Assembly: GCF_000308875.1 (NCBI RefSeq)
Contig: NZ_BAGL01000002.1
Location: 310,001-374,000, forward strand
DNA length: 64,000 nucleotides
Source of the DNA: Nocardia transvalensis NBRC 15921
GTDB taxonomy: Bacteria > Actinomycetota > Actinomycetes > Mycobacteriales > Mycobacteriaceae
Direction of reading: 5' to 3'
The translations under genes were made by a program, and so were the position numbers. The notes beneath the pieces were generated by a model, which saw nothing but the letters and a program-made list of their open reading frames with translations, was not told the origin of the DNA and searched no databases. Of the stretch, positions 55,750 to 64,000 are shown one piece after another. The stretch's first letter is position 1. Each line of letters opens with the position of its first letter.

Positions 55750-55797
55750 AAGCCCCTGGGGCGTCGCGTGATGAACTACGCGGCTCCCCAGGGGCTT
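55750..55797 (+). terminator. Terminator hairpin after antigen 85 copy 4
   Basis: AAGCCCCTGGGG and CCCCAGGGGCTT pair perfectly over 12 bp, and the loop contains a second short stem (CGCGT/ACGCG). It lies 20 nt past the stop of copy 4; only a short U-rich tail (TTTGT) follows. Confidence 0.75.
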
Positions 55798-55952
55798 TGT
55801 CGTGTTCTCAGTGAGATGCTGGTCAGCGCCGCAGTGCGCAGGCACGATTCGACGGGATTCGCACGTGGTGATCCCCTACTCCGCCGGGTAACTCGCCTAG
55901 CTCCCCGCGCGCCTTACACAGCAAACCGCCCGCGCAGAGGTACAACACTTTT

Positions 55953-57830
55953 GTGGCAGGTGTGGCAAATATCAGGCGTCGGGGCGCGCGGCGCGCTCGG
56001 CCGGAGCGCGCGCGGCCCGGTCACACCCTGGCCGTATTGGCAGCCGCCCTCGCGCTGCCGCTGGCGACCGGCCTCACCGCCGCCGTCGCGACGGCCCAGC
56101 CGGAGGTGGCTCCCGCCGCGGCCGCCGGCCCCCACGTCCAGAAGGCTGTCTGGCTGACCGACCGCCGCGTCGCGCTGTGGGTCGATTCGCCGTCCATGGG
56201 CTCCCCGGTGCAGGTGCAACTACTGCTGGCCCGGGACTGGAACATCCGCCCCGACGCGCGATTCCCGCTGCTGTACATGCTCGACGGCCTGCGCGCGACC
56301 GACGACGAGAGCGGCTGGACCAAGGACGCGAGCGCGGTCGACTTCTTCGCCGACAAGAACGTCACGGTGGTGCTGCCGATCGGCGGCCAGTCGAGTTTCT
56401 ACTCCGACTGGGCGCAGACGAACAACGGCAAGAACTACCAGTGGGAGACGTTCCTGACCAAGGAGCTCCCGCCGCTGCTCGAGGGCCAGTGGCGGGCCAC
56501 GAACGCCCGTGGCGTGGAGGGCCTTTCTATGGGCGGGACGGCCGCCATGTTCCTGGCGGGCCGCAATCCGGGCTGGGTGAAGTACGCGGCCTCGTATTCG
56601 GGCTTCCTGACCACGACCACGCTCGGCATGCCGCAGGCCATCATGTTCGCCATGCGCGACGCCGGCGGCTTCGACGCCAACGCCATGTGGGGACCGCCGG
56701 GCGACCCGGAATGGGCCGCACACGACCCGTACGCGCTGGCGGACAAGCTGAAGGGGGTCAGCCTCTACGTCTCGGCGGGCAGCGGCACCACGGGCGCCTA
56801 CGACAAGCCCAGCCCCGACATCCCGGAGATCAGCACCAACTACGCCGGGATGGGCCTCGAGGTCCTGTCCCGGCTGACGAGCCAGAACTTCGTCGGCAAG
56901 CTGAATCAGCTGGCGGTCCCGGTCCAGGTGAACTACCGGGCCTCCGGAACGCACAGCTGGCCGTACTGGGATTTCGAGATGCGGCAGTCCTGGCCGCAGG
57001 CGGCAGCGGCGCTGGGTGTCGAGGCGGCCGCCACCGACTGCAAGGCGGGCGGCGCGATCGACGGTGTGGCACAGGCGAATGCGTGGCTGGGCGCCTGCGT
57101 CACGCCCGAGTACCAGGTGAACGGCGGAACAGCACAGGACTTCAAGGGCGGGCGGGTGTTCTGGTCCGCGTCGACGGGCGCGCACCCGGTCGCCGGGATG
57201 ATCGGCGGCGCCTACCAGGCCACCGGCGGCACGCTCGGCCTGCCCACCGACGGCGACCAGCCGCTACCCGACGGCCGCGGCCGGTTCCAGGCATTCCAGA
57301 ACGGCTCGGTGTACTGGACCCCGCAGACCGGCGCGCAGCTGGTGCGCGGCGCGATCCTGCAGGAGTGGGGCGCGCAGGGCTTCGAGCACGGTCCCGCCGG
57401 ATACCCGATCGGCCCCGAGCAGAAGACGCCCGCCCGCGACGGCGTGGTGCAGGGCTTCGAGAACAGCCCGATCTACTACAGCGACAGGACCGGCGCCCAC
57501 CGCGTGCAGGGCCTGATTCTCGGCAAGTACGCGCAGCTCGGCTTCGAGAACAGCCCCCTGGGGTTCCCGGCGGCCGAGGAGCAGCCGCTGAAGGACGCCG
57601 GGCGCTACAGCGGGTTCGAGGGCGGCAATATCTACTGGAGCCCGCTGTCGGGCGCGTGGGCCGTGCGCAACGGGCTCGTCATGGAGGCCTGGGGGCGACA
57701 GGGTTTCGAGAACGGCAGGCTCGGCTATCCGATCAGCGACGAGTTCCCGGTGCCGGGAGGCGTCCAGCAGAACTTCCAGACCGGGTTCATCGTGGTCCGC
57801 GACGGTAAACCCGAGATCCACGGTCTTTAG
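55953..57830 (+). CDS. Antigen 85-type mycolyltransferase fused to LGFP repeats, copy 5
   Basis: A 625-residue two-part protein. Signal peptide LAVLAAALALPLATGLTAAVATA, then a mycolyltransferase domain (about residues 50-355) with GGQSSFYSDWAQTNNGK, nucleophile Ser192 in EGLSMGGTA and His in SGTHSWPYWDF. A Cys pair (DCKAGGA, LGACVTPE) joins it to a C-terminal half (about 390-620) of roughly four to five LGFP repeats, for example GPAGYPIGPEQKTPARDGVVQGFENSPIYYSDRTGAHRVQG and SPLGFPAAEEQPLKDAG. LGFP repeats are thought to anchor proteins to the mycolyl-arabinogalactan layer. The same architecture is known in the Corynebacterium PS1/Cop1 protein. GTG 55953. Confidence 0.93.
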   Translation: MAGVANIRRRGARRARPERARPGHTLAVLAAALALPLATGLTAAVATAQPEVAPAAAAGPHVQKAVWLTDRRVALWVDSPSMGSPVQVQLLLARDWNIRPDARFPLLYMLDGLRATDDESGWTKDASAVDFFADKNVTVVLPIGGQSSFYSDWAQTNNGKNYQWETFLTKELPPLLEGQWRATNARGVEGLSMGGTAAMFLAGRNPGWVKYAASYSGFLTTTTLGMPQAIMFAMRDAGGFDANAMWGPPGDPEWAAHDPYALADKLKGVSLYVSAGSGTTGAYDKPSPDIPEISTNYAGMGLEVLSRLTSQNFVGKLNQLAVPVQVNYRASGTHSWPYWDFEMRQSWPQAAAALGVEAAATDCKAGGAIDGVAQANAWLGACVTPEYQVNGGTAQDFKGGRVFWSASTGAHPVAGMIGGAYQATGGTLGLPTDGDQPLPDGRGRFQAFQNGSVYWTPQTGAQLVRGAILQEWGAQGFEHGPAGYPIGPEQKTPARDGVVQGFENSPIYYSDRTGAHRVQGLILGKYAQLGFENSPLGFPAAEEQPLKDAGRYSGFEGGNIYWSPLSGAWAVRNGLVMEAWGRQGFENGRLGYPISDEFPVPGGVQQNFQTGFIVVRDGKPEIHGL

Positions 57831-57943
57831 CAGCGCCATGAGAGTTGGCTGAGGTTCGTCCCGCGCTCACCCCGAGCGCCCGGCTTGCCGTTATCTTGGA
57901 CGACGACCCGTTGCCCTGTTGAACAGATCGAGGAAACGAATTC

Positions 57944-58465
57944 ATGCTTCGGACCCGTGAAAAGGTGACCGGCGTGGTGGTGGCGTTCGCCGCCGTCGGG
58001 CTGCTCGCCGCCTGCGGCGACAACGATTCGACGGCGTCCAGCACGCCCACGTTGAAGACCTCGACCGCGCCCGCGAGCCCGGCGCCCACCATCCCGTCGG
58101 TCGTGCAGGTTCCCCCGGAGGAGAACGGCCAGCAGCCGGCGCCCACCACGACCTCCGCGGCGGAGCGCCCGGAGCCCGTGCAGCCCTCGCCCGCCGCCAG
58201 CAATCCGGCCGAACTGTCGGCCAAGGATCAGGCGCTGATCGACGAGCTGAAGAAGCGCGGCATCAACCCGACCTCCGATGTCGCCGTGACCACGGCCAGC
58301 TTCGTCTGCCAGGGCAAGGCCGCCAACATGCCCCCCGACCAGCTCACCACCTACGTCAATGCGATGGCCGGCTCCGATCCGCAGTTCGACCCGCAGAAGA
58401 TGCCCGTCGAGCAGGCCGGCCAGATCTACATCGACGTCGCGACCAAGAGCTACTGCGGCCAGTGA
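57944..58465 (+). CDS. DUF732 domain lipoprotein
   Basis: A 173-residue lipoprotein with signal peptide and lipobox LLAACGDN (Cys near residue 23), a Pro/Thr/Ser-rich linker (about 30-80), and a C-terminal DUF732 domain (about 85-173) with two Cys, in [11 protein letters not shown] and KSYCGQ, that probably form a disulfide. DUF732 proteins are common in mycobacteria and nocardiae and have no known function. ATG 57944 has GAGGAAACGA upstream. Its stop overlaps the start of the cutinase gene (GTGA), so the two are coupled and may act together at the membrane. Confidence 0.85.
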   Translation: MLRTREKVTGVVVAFAAVGLLAACGDNDSTASSTPTLKTSTAPASPAPTIPSVVQVPPEENGQQPAPTTTSAAERPEPVQPSPAASNPAELSAKDQALIDELKKRGINPTSDVAVTTASFVCQGKAANMPPDQLTTYVNAMAGSDPQFDPQKMPVEQAGQIYIDVATKSYCGQ

Positions 58466-59454
58466 GCGCGCGACGTCCGGGCTTTCCGGGATCCACCGGC
58501 CGCAGGCGCGGCCGGCGGCCCGGCTGCCTGCTGCTGATCGCGGGCGTCGTCGTGCTGATCGTGGTGGTGCTGCTGTTGTGGTACCTGCTGGCCGGAGTGC
58601 TGCGGGTACCCAAGCCCACCCCGCCCAAGCCGCGACCGCCCGCGACCCAGCCGGCCTCCTGCCCGGACGTCCAGTTGTTGTCGATTCCGGGAACCTGGGA
58701 GTCGAGCAGCACCGACGATCCGCACAACCCGACGGCCAATCCGGTCTCGCTCATGCTGAACGTCAGCAACCCCGTGCGCGCGCAGTTCCCCGAGGATCGC
58801 CTCGACGTCTACACCGTCCCCTACGTGGCACAGTTCTCCAATCCGATCGCGATCCCGCCGGACGGCCAGCAGTCCTACAACAACAGCCGGTCCGAGGGCA
58901 CCAAGCGCGCCATGGACGAGCTGACCACGATGTCGAAGAACTGCCCGCTGACCACCTATGTGATCGCCGGTTTCTCCCAGGGTGCGGTCATCGGCGGCGA
59001 TATCGCCGCCCAGATCGGCGCCGGGAACGGCCCGGTGCCCGCGGACAAGGTGCTCGGCGTGATGCTGATCGCCGACGGCCGCCGCGATTTCGGGCCGGGC
59101 CAGGCCACCGAGATCGGGCAGAGCCCGCCGGGCGTGGGCGCGGAGGTCGCGCTCAAGGGACTCGAGGTGCCCGGTATCAAGATGACCGGACCGCGGTCGG
59201 GGTTCGGCGATCTCACCGATCGGACGCTCACCATCTGCGCGCCGGGCGATCTGATCTGCGACGCCCCGAAGCAGGCGCTGAACCCGTTCAACATTATCCC
59301 CAGCGTGGCTTCGCTGGTCAGGGCGGTCGGGAACCCCGTGCACGCCCTCTACAACACCTATCAGGTGGACGAGAACGGCACGACCTCCACGCAGTGGACG
59401 GCGAATTGGGCGACGGACCTGATCAGTGGCGCCCCGCACCCGCCTCATTCGTGA
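58462..59454 (+). CDS. Cutinase-family hydrolase, Culp6/Rv3802c type
   Basis: A 330-residue membrane-anchored serine hydrolase, of the kind with phospholipase and thioesterase activity in M. tuberculosis Rv3802c. Residues 1-50 hold an Arg-rich start and one transmembrane helix ([26 protein letters not shown]). The outer cutinase domain has the nucleophile Ser172 in [11 protein letters not shown], the Asp in CAPGDLICD and the His in [10 protein letters not shown], with Cys pairs as in the family. It is thought to act on mycolate or lipid metabolism at the envelope. Gene order before fadD32-pks13 is conserved, though an F420-type oxidoreductase gene is inserted here. Confidence 0.92.
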   Translation: MSARRPGFPGSTGRRRGRRPGCLLLIAGVVVLIVVVLLLWYLLAGVLRVPKPTPPKPRPPATQPASCPDVQLLSIPGTWESSSTDDPHNPTANPVSLMLNVSNPVRAQFPEDRLDVYTVPYVAQFSNPIAIPPDGQQSYNNSRSEGTKRAMDELTTMSKNCPLTTYVIAGFSQGAVIGGDIAAQIGAGNGPVPADKVLGVMLIADGRRDFGPGQATEIGQSPPGVGAEVALKGLEVPGIKMTGPRSGFGDLTDRTLTICAPGDLICDAPKQALNPFNIIPSVASLVRAVGNPVHALYNTYQVDENGTTSTQWTANWATDLISGAPHPPHS

Positions 59455-59595
59455 GTGTTAACAGGGGTCGCCCCCGAGGACCCCAAGGTTTCCGGGGCAG
59501 GCTGTAAAGTGCAGCGATGATCGCGACGCCGGAGCCGCTCCCTCTCGGATCGGCCCGGCGTCGCAGCCATTCCGGACAGCTCAGGAGCAGGAAAG

Positions 59596-60612
59596 TTGAC
59601 CACTGAAGCCGCCACCGCCGAGGTGACCGCGCTGGGTACGCCCCTGCGCGAGTTCCGGTTCGCGGCCGCGGGCGAGGGGAATCAGCAGGAAGGCGGTGCG
59701 CGCAAGTTCGTCAAGCTGGCGCAGCAGGCCGAGGAATACGGATACGACTCCTTCGCGGTGCCCGATCATCTCGGCCCGCAGGTCGGGCCGATCGCGGCCC
59801 TGGGCGCGCTGGCGGTGGCCACCGAACGCATTCGCATCGGAACATCGGTGCTGGCCAACGGCTTCCGGCACCCGGTGGTGCTGGCCAAGGACGCCGCCAC
59901 GATCGATGTGCTGTCCAAGGGCCGGCTGGAACTGGGCGTCGGCGCGGGCTGGATCAAGAGCGAACACGAGGCAGCGGGTATCCCCTACGAGTCGCCCGGC
60001 GTCCGGCTGGAGAAGCTGGACGAGACGCTGACCATCCTGGACGTGCTGCTGCGCGGGCAGGAATGTCACTTCGAGGGCAAGCACTACCAGGTGCGCGGCA
60101 TCAAGGGAACCCCTCGCCCCCGCCAGGGTCCGCGCCCGCCACTCGTCACCGGCGGCGGCGGTCCGAAGATGCTGCGGCTGGCCGCCAAGCACGCCGACAT
60201 CATCTCGGTGGTGCCGCGGACCACGAAGGACGGCAAGGGCCTGCTGTCGGGCATCACCCTCGACAAGACCATCGAGAAGGTGAACCTGATCAAGCGGGCC
60301 GCCGGGGATCGGTTCGCCGATATCGAACTGAACTGGACCATCACCGCGGTGGTGATCACAGACGACCGGGAACGTACGGCCGAGATGGCGTTGTCGGCGA
60401 TCGAGAAGGGCCTGCACCCCGATCTCGAGGTAGATGTACAGCTTTCGGTCGACGACATTCTCACATCGCCCTATGTGGCGATCGGCACATTCGAGGAGAT
60501 AGCCGAGCAGATCCGTAACGTGCGCAAACTCACCTCGATGTCCTATGTCGGAGTGTTTCCGACGCAGATGGACGCCTTCGCGCCGGTGATCCCCTTACTG
60601 CGGGAGGCGTAA
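59596..60612 (+). CDS. F420-dependent LLM class oxidoreductase, TIGR03621 type
   Basis: A 338-residue luciferase-like (TIM-barrel) protein. Typical LLM segments are LAQQAEEYGYDSFAVPDHLGPQVGPIAAL, LATERIRIGTSVLANGFRHPVVLAKDAATIDVLSKGRLELGVGAGW and PPLVTGGGGPKMLRLAAKHADIISV. The VPDHL and GVGAGW patterns favour F420 over FMN use. The substrate is unknown. TTG 59596 is the start, with CAGGAGCAGGAAAG just upstream; this rare start may limit translation. It is not part of this block in M. tuberculosis, so it is a lineage insertion. A short hairpin (CCGAAG-CCCG-CTTCGG, 60633-60648) follows the stop. Confidence 0.88.
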   Translation: MTTEAATAEVTALGTPLREFRFAAAGEGNQQEGGARKFVKLAQQAEEYGYDSFAVPDHLGPQVGPIAALGALAVATERIRIGTSVLANGFRHPVVLAKDAATIDVLSKGRLELGVGAGWIKSEHEAAGIPYESPGVRLEKLDETLTILDVLLRGQECHFEGKHYQVRGIKGTPRPRQGPRPPLVTGGGGPKMLRLAAKHADIISVVPRTTKDGKGLLSGITLDKTIEKVNLIKRAAGDRFADIELNWTITAVVITDDRERTAEMALSAIEKGLHPDLEVDVQLSVDDILTSPYVAIGTFEEIAEQIRNVRKLTSMSYVGVFPTQMDAFAPVIPLLREA

Positions 60613-60833
60613 GGGAGTCATGTTCGCCTGCTCCGAAGCCCGCTTCGGGGCCTGCTCTGTAACATGTCCCTGGTTTGAGTACATCTAGCCGATAGGTGGT
60701 CACCGCGCAGACCGCCGGAAAAGCTGCAGGCATGCTCTTGCACCACAGAGCGCCCGCGGGCGTAAGAGAGTCGGGGCCTCACAGGTAACAGCGGCCATGG
60801 ACGCCGTGCTGCGTGTGCCTCGGAGGAGAAGGA

Positions 60834-62756
60834 ATGACGGACGAGACTTTCGACGATTACCTGGACGAATCCGGGAACATCAGAATTCCCGAGGGCCGCA
60901 CCCTCGTCGATTACGTCGAGAAGCACACCCGCAACGATGCGAACACGCTTGCTTACCGCTATATCGACTACTCCCGAGAGCGCGACGGTGAGTACCAGGA
61001 CCTGACCTGGAAGGAATTCGGCATTCGGCTGCGCGCGGTGGCCGCGCGCCTGCAGCAGGTGACCAAGCCCGGCGATCGGGTCGCGATCCTGGCCCCGCAG
61101 GGCCTGGACTACGTGGTGTCCTTCTTCGCCGCCATCTACGCCGGCACCATCGCGGTGCCGCTGTTCGATCCGGACGAGCCGGGGCACACCGACCGGCTGC
61201 ACGCGGTGCTCGGCGACTGCACCCCCTCGGCCATCCTCACGGCGAGCTCCTCCGCCTCGGGTGTCCGCCAGTTCTTCCGGCCGCTGCCCGCCGCCCAGCG
61301 CCCGCGCGTGATCGCCGTCGACGCGGTGCCCGATTCGCTGGGTGAGTCCTGGACGTATCCCGACATCACCGTCGACAATATCGCCTACCTGCAGTACACC
61401 TCGGGATCGACGCGCACCCCCGCCGGTGTCGAGATCACCCACCGCGGCGTCGGCACCAACCTGCTGCAGATGATCAACGCGATCAACCTGGACTGGAACT
61501 CGCGCGGCGTCACCTGGCTGCCGCTGTTCCACGACATGGGCCTGCTGTGCGTGATCCTGCCCGCGATCGGCGGCAAGTTCATCACGATCATGTCGCCCAG
61601 CGCGTTCGTGCGCCGCCCCTACCGCTGGATCAAGGAACTGGCGGCGCATTCCGACGGCGCCGGAACGTTCGCCGCCGCACCGAACTTCGCGTTCGAGCAC
61701 GCGGCCGCCCGCGGCCTGCCGAAGAACGGCGAGGCGCTGGACCTGTCCAACGTGATCGGTCTGATCAACGGCAGCGAGCCGGTGACCACCTCCTCGATGA
61801 AGAAGTTCAACGAGGCGTTCGCCCCCTACGGCCTGCCCAAGACCGCCATCAAGCCGTGCTACGGCATGGCCGAGGCCACGCTGTTCGTCTCGGCGACCCG
61901 GGCCGAGGACGAGGCCAAGGTCATCTACGTCGACCGCGACGAGCTCAACGCCGGCCGGATCGTCAAGGTCGAGCAGAGCGCGCCCAACGCCATCGCCCAG
62001 GTGAGCTGCGGGTACGTCGCGCTGTCGCAGTGGGCGGCCATCGTCGACGCGGAGACCGTCGACGATCCCGAGGGCGCCCGCGAGCAGCCCGAGGGCCAGG
62101 TCGGCGAGATCTGGCTGCACGGCGAGAACATCGGCATCGGCTACTGGGCTCGCGACGAGGAGACCCGCAAGACCTTCAAGAACATCCTGGCCAACCGCCT
62201 GCCCGAGGGCAGTAAGGCCGAGGGCACCGCGGCGGACGCGATCTGGATGCGCACCGGCGACTACGGCGTCTACATCGACGGCGAGCTGTACATCACCGGG
62301 CGCGTCAAGGATCTGGTGATCGTCGACGGCCGGAACCACTACCCGCAGGATCTGGAGTACTCGGCGCAGGAGGCCAGCAAGCTGCTGCGCGCGGGCTTCG
62401 TCGCGGCGTTCTCGGTGCCGGCCAACCAGCTGCCGCCCGAGGTGTTCGAGTCCGACAGCCACTCGGGCCTGAAGTACGACGCCGACGATGCCTCCGAGCA
62501 ACTGGTGGTCGTCGCCGAGCGTGGCCCGGGCGCGCACAAGGCCGATCCGCAGCCGATCGCCGACGCGGTGCGCGCGGCGATCTCGCAGCGGCACGGTGTC
62601 ACCGTGCGCGACGTGCTGCTGGTCCCGGCCGGATCGATTCCGCGGACCTCCAGCGGCAAGATCGCCCGCCGCGCCTGCCGTGCCGCCTACCTGGAGGGCA
62701 CGCTGCGGGGCGGTTATACGCAGCAGGCCTTCCCCGATGCACCAGAGGAAGAGTGA
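60834..62756 (+). CDS. fadD32: Long-chain fatty acyl-AMP ligase FadD32
   Basis: Activates the meromycolate chain as acyl-adenylate and loads it on the N-terminal ACP of Pks13; cytoplasmic. The 640-residue protein (M. tuberculosis 637) has the AMP signature [16 protein letters not shown] near residue 187, YGMAEATL near 341, RTGDYG near 472 and the C-terminal Lys region [16 protein letters not shown] near 604. The FAAL-type insertion after about residue 350 ([15 protein letters not shown]) explains its ligase-without-CoA behaviour in relatives. ATG 60834 has GGAGGAGAAGGA upstream. It precedes pks13 by 81 bp. The 60613-60833 stretch before it holds no gene. Confidence 0.97.
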   Translation: MTDETFDDYLDESGNIRIPEGRTLVDYVEKHTRNDANTLAYRYIDYSRERDGEYQDLTWKEFGIRLRAVAARLQQVTKPGDRVAILAPQGLDYVVSFFAAIYAGTIAVPLFDPDEPGHTDRLHAVLGDCTPSAILTASSSASGVRQFFRPLPAAQRPRVIAVDAVPDSLGESWTYPDITVDNIAYLQYTSGSTRTPAGVEITHRGVGTNLLQMINAINLDWNSRGVTWLPLFHDMGLLCVILPAIGGKFITIMSPSAFVRRPYRWIKELAAHSDGAGTFAAAPNFAFEHAAARGLPKNGEALDLSNVIGLINGSEPVTTSSMKKFNEAFAPYGLPKTAIKPCYGMAEATLFVSATRAEDEAKVIYVDRDELNAGRIVKVEQSAPNAIAQVSCGYVALSQWAAIVDAETVDDPEGAREQPEGQVGEIWLHGENIGIGYWARDEETRKTFKNILANRLPEGSKAEGTAADAIWMRTGDYGVYIDGELYITGRVKDLVIVDGRNHYPQDLEYSAQEASKLLRAGFVAAFSVPANQLPPEVFESDSHSGLKYDADDASEQLVVVAERGPGAHKADPQPIADAVRAAISQRHGVTVRDVLLVPAGSIPRTSSGKIARRACRAAYLEGTLRGGYTQQAFPDAPEEE

Positions 62757-62837
62757 GCGGCAGTCACTCGGCAGGCCTTGCGATACTGCTGTCAATCTCT
62801 GCCGACCAGACACCCACCCAGGTAGCTTGAGGAATTG

Positions 62838-64000
62838 ATGGCTGACAACGAGGGCACCCAGACGACCGACGCCGTTTCGCCCGCGAGCGAAGCGGTCACC
62901 GACGACACGCAGGCGCCGGCCACCGAGATGTCGGTGGCGGAGCTGCGAGAGTGGTTGCGGCGCTGGGTCGCCGAGGCGACCGGGCAGCCGGTCGAGAACA
63001 TCACCACGGACCGGCCGATGGAGGAATTCGGCCTGGCCTCGCGGGATGCCCTCGCTCTCGGTGGCGACATCGAGGACCTCACCGGGGTCATGCTGAATGC
63101 CACGGTCGTCTACCAGCATCCGACCATCGCCTCGCTGGCGGAGGTCATCGCCGCGGGCGGGGTGCCCGAGGAGCCGCAGGACGCGGCCGACGATGCTTTC
63201 TATACAGCCGGTTTTCAGCCCGGCGAGGCGCACGACATCGCGATCGTGGGCCTGTCGACGCGGTTGCCGGGCGCGGGCGATACGCCCGAGTCGACGTGGG
63301 ACTTCCTGATCAACCGCGGTGACGGCATCCGGGATCTGCCGGAGGGCCGGTGGTCGGAGTTCACCGCCGAGCCGCAGATGGCCGAGGCTGTCGCGGAGGC
63401 GAACACGCGGGGCGGCTATCTCGATCAAGAGGTGGTCAAGGGCTTCGACGCCGAATTCTTCGCGATGTCCCCGATCGAGGTGGAGCGGGTCGATCCGCAG
63501 CAGCGCCTGATGATGGAGCTGACGTGGGAAGCGTTGGAGCACGCCCGAATTCCCGCCAGTGACCTCAAGGGCGAGCCGGTCGGCGTGTTCATCGGTTCGT
63601 CCGGCAACGACTTCATGTTCCTCGCCGCGATGGCGGCCGGCGCACCGGTCGACGCGAACACCCCGGCGACGGCCGCGGCGTACGGAATCATGGGCAGCGT
63701 CTCCTCGATCATCCCCAACCGGGTGTCCTACTTTTTCGACTTCCGCGGGCCATCGGTCTCCGTCGATACCGCGTGCTCGTCGACGTTGGTCGCGGTGCAC
63801 GAGGCGGTGCAGGCGCTGCGCAGCGGTGACGCCGATGTGGCGCTCGCCGGTGGCGTGAACATGATCCTGGCTCCGTTCGCGACCCTCGGATTCGACGGTG
63901 GCGGCGCGGTCGCGAAAGACGGCCACATCAAGGCATTCTCCGCCGACGCCGACGGTATGGTCCGCTCCGAGGGCGGCGGCATGGTGGTGCTCAAGCGCCT
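62838..64000 (+). CDS. pks13: Mycolic acid condensing polyketide synthase Pks13, N-terminal part
   Basis: The gene runs off the right edge; 387 residues are seen. A disordered N-terminus (about residues 1-30) precedes the first acyl carrier domain (about 35-115), with the phosphopantetheine-accepting Ser68 in EEFGLASRDAL, followed by a ketosynthase domain from about residue 135 (IAIVGLSTRLPGAGDTPESTW) with active-site Cys313 in VDTACSSTLVAVH. The ACP-first layout and its link to fadD32 identify Pks13, which condenses two fatty chains to the mycolate backbone. Later domains (KS end, AT, second ACP, thioesterase) lie outside. ATG 62838 has TTGAGGAATT upstream. Confidence 0.96.
   Translation, partial: MADNEGTQTTDAVSPASEAVTDDTQAPATEMSVAELREWLRRWVAEATGQPVENITTDRPMEEFGLASRDALALGGDIEDLTGVMLNATVVYQHPTIASLAEVIAAGGVPEEPQDAADDAFYTAGFQPGEAHDIAIVGLSTRLPGAGDTPESTWDFLINRGDGIRDLPEGRWSEFTAEPQMAEAVAEANTRGGYLDQEVVKGFDAEFFAMSPIEVERVDPQQRLMMELTWEALEHARIPASDLKGEPVGVFIGSSGNDFMFLAAMAAGAPVDANTPATAAAYGIMGSVSSIIPNRVSYFFDFRGPSVSVDTACSSTLVAVHEAVQALRSGDADVALAGGVNMILAPFATLGFDGGGAVAKDGHIKAFSADADGMVRSEGGGMVVLKR

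Noticed and set aside
60613..60833. A tRNA or structured RNA before fadD32
   Set aside because: There is a small CCGAAG/CTTCGG hairpin, but no cloverleaf, CCA end or known riboswitch pattern was found.
60618..63926. A long open frame on the minus strand (about 1,100 codons)
   Set aside because: It is antisense to fadD32 and pks13, whose catalytic motifs are unmistakable; its translation is His/Arg/Gly-rich without domains.

Overview
The window reads as a chromosomal segment of a mycolic-acid-bearing, high-GC actinobacterium, most likely Nocardia or a close relative. It carries the galactan/arabinan/mycolate assembly block (glf, glfT2, a PAP2 phosphatase, a UbiA-type phosphoribosyltransferase, aftB, an array of antigen 85 mycolyltransferases, an essential-type cutinase, fadD32 and the start of pks13). 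From memory of the M. tuberculosis map, the backbone follows Rv3840 down to Rv3800c, with lineage-specific blocks inserted. No rRNA, tRNA, CRISPR array or transposase was recognised.

Layout. 1-9779: a proline-rich protein cut by the left edge, a CPBP membrane protease, a DUF2470/HugZ-like protein behind an IdeR-type iron box, a small unknown gene, pheA with a phosphoglycerate-mutase-like gene, an orphan PE-PPE-EspG cassette, a minimal zincin, a septum-formation-family protein and serS. 9918-19573: a GGDEF(degenerate)-EAL protein, a YdcZ-type transporter, a Gfo/Idh/MocA oxidoreductase, a MauE-thioredoxin fusion, a BP74-like small protein, an MBL-fold/Rieske protein, a lipoprotein and two tandem PlsC-type acyltransferases. 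19633-34242 (accessory): MFS exporter with divergent TetR regulator and a composite operator, an AraC regulator, an NmrA-like protein, agmatine deiminase, and an Opp-type peptide importer operon with one fused double ATPase and three tandem substrate-binding lipoproteins. 34482-43553: HAD phosphatase, a large LGFP-bearing N-acetylmuramoyl amidase divergent from a SpoIID-domain protein, a MarR/EamA/epimerase unit, a TipA-like MerR regulator and two small tetraspan proteins. 43679-64000: the cell-envelope block.

How the genes fit together. Glf makes UDP-galactofuranose, GlfT2 polymerises galactan, the UbiA protein and the PAP2 phosphatase make the decaprenyl-phosphate pentose donor precursor, AftB caps the arabinan, FadD32/Pks13 make mycolic acids, and the five antigen 85 proteins transfer them. 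Many genes are joined by ATGA/GTGA overlaps, and about eleven gene starts sit 7-9 nt after a TANNNT-like -10 hexamer, which suggests leaderless transcripts.

Most notable: (1) a family of short hairpin modules found between genes and also inserted in frame inside glfT2 and aftB and forming the 3' end of the MFS gene; (2) a 15-bp-period array of DnaA-box sequences (TTATCCACA) inside the coding sequence of a small membrane protein; (3) a triple 9-bp direct repeat of GTCAC(A), resembling MtrA sites, between the two divergent cell-wall genes; (4) five tandem antigen 85 paralogues, the last fused to LGFP repeats; (5) iron-box-like sequences at two loci, one nested between two TetR-type operators.
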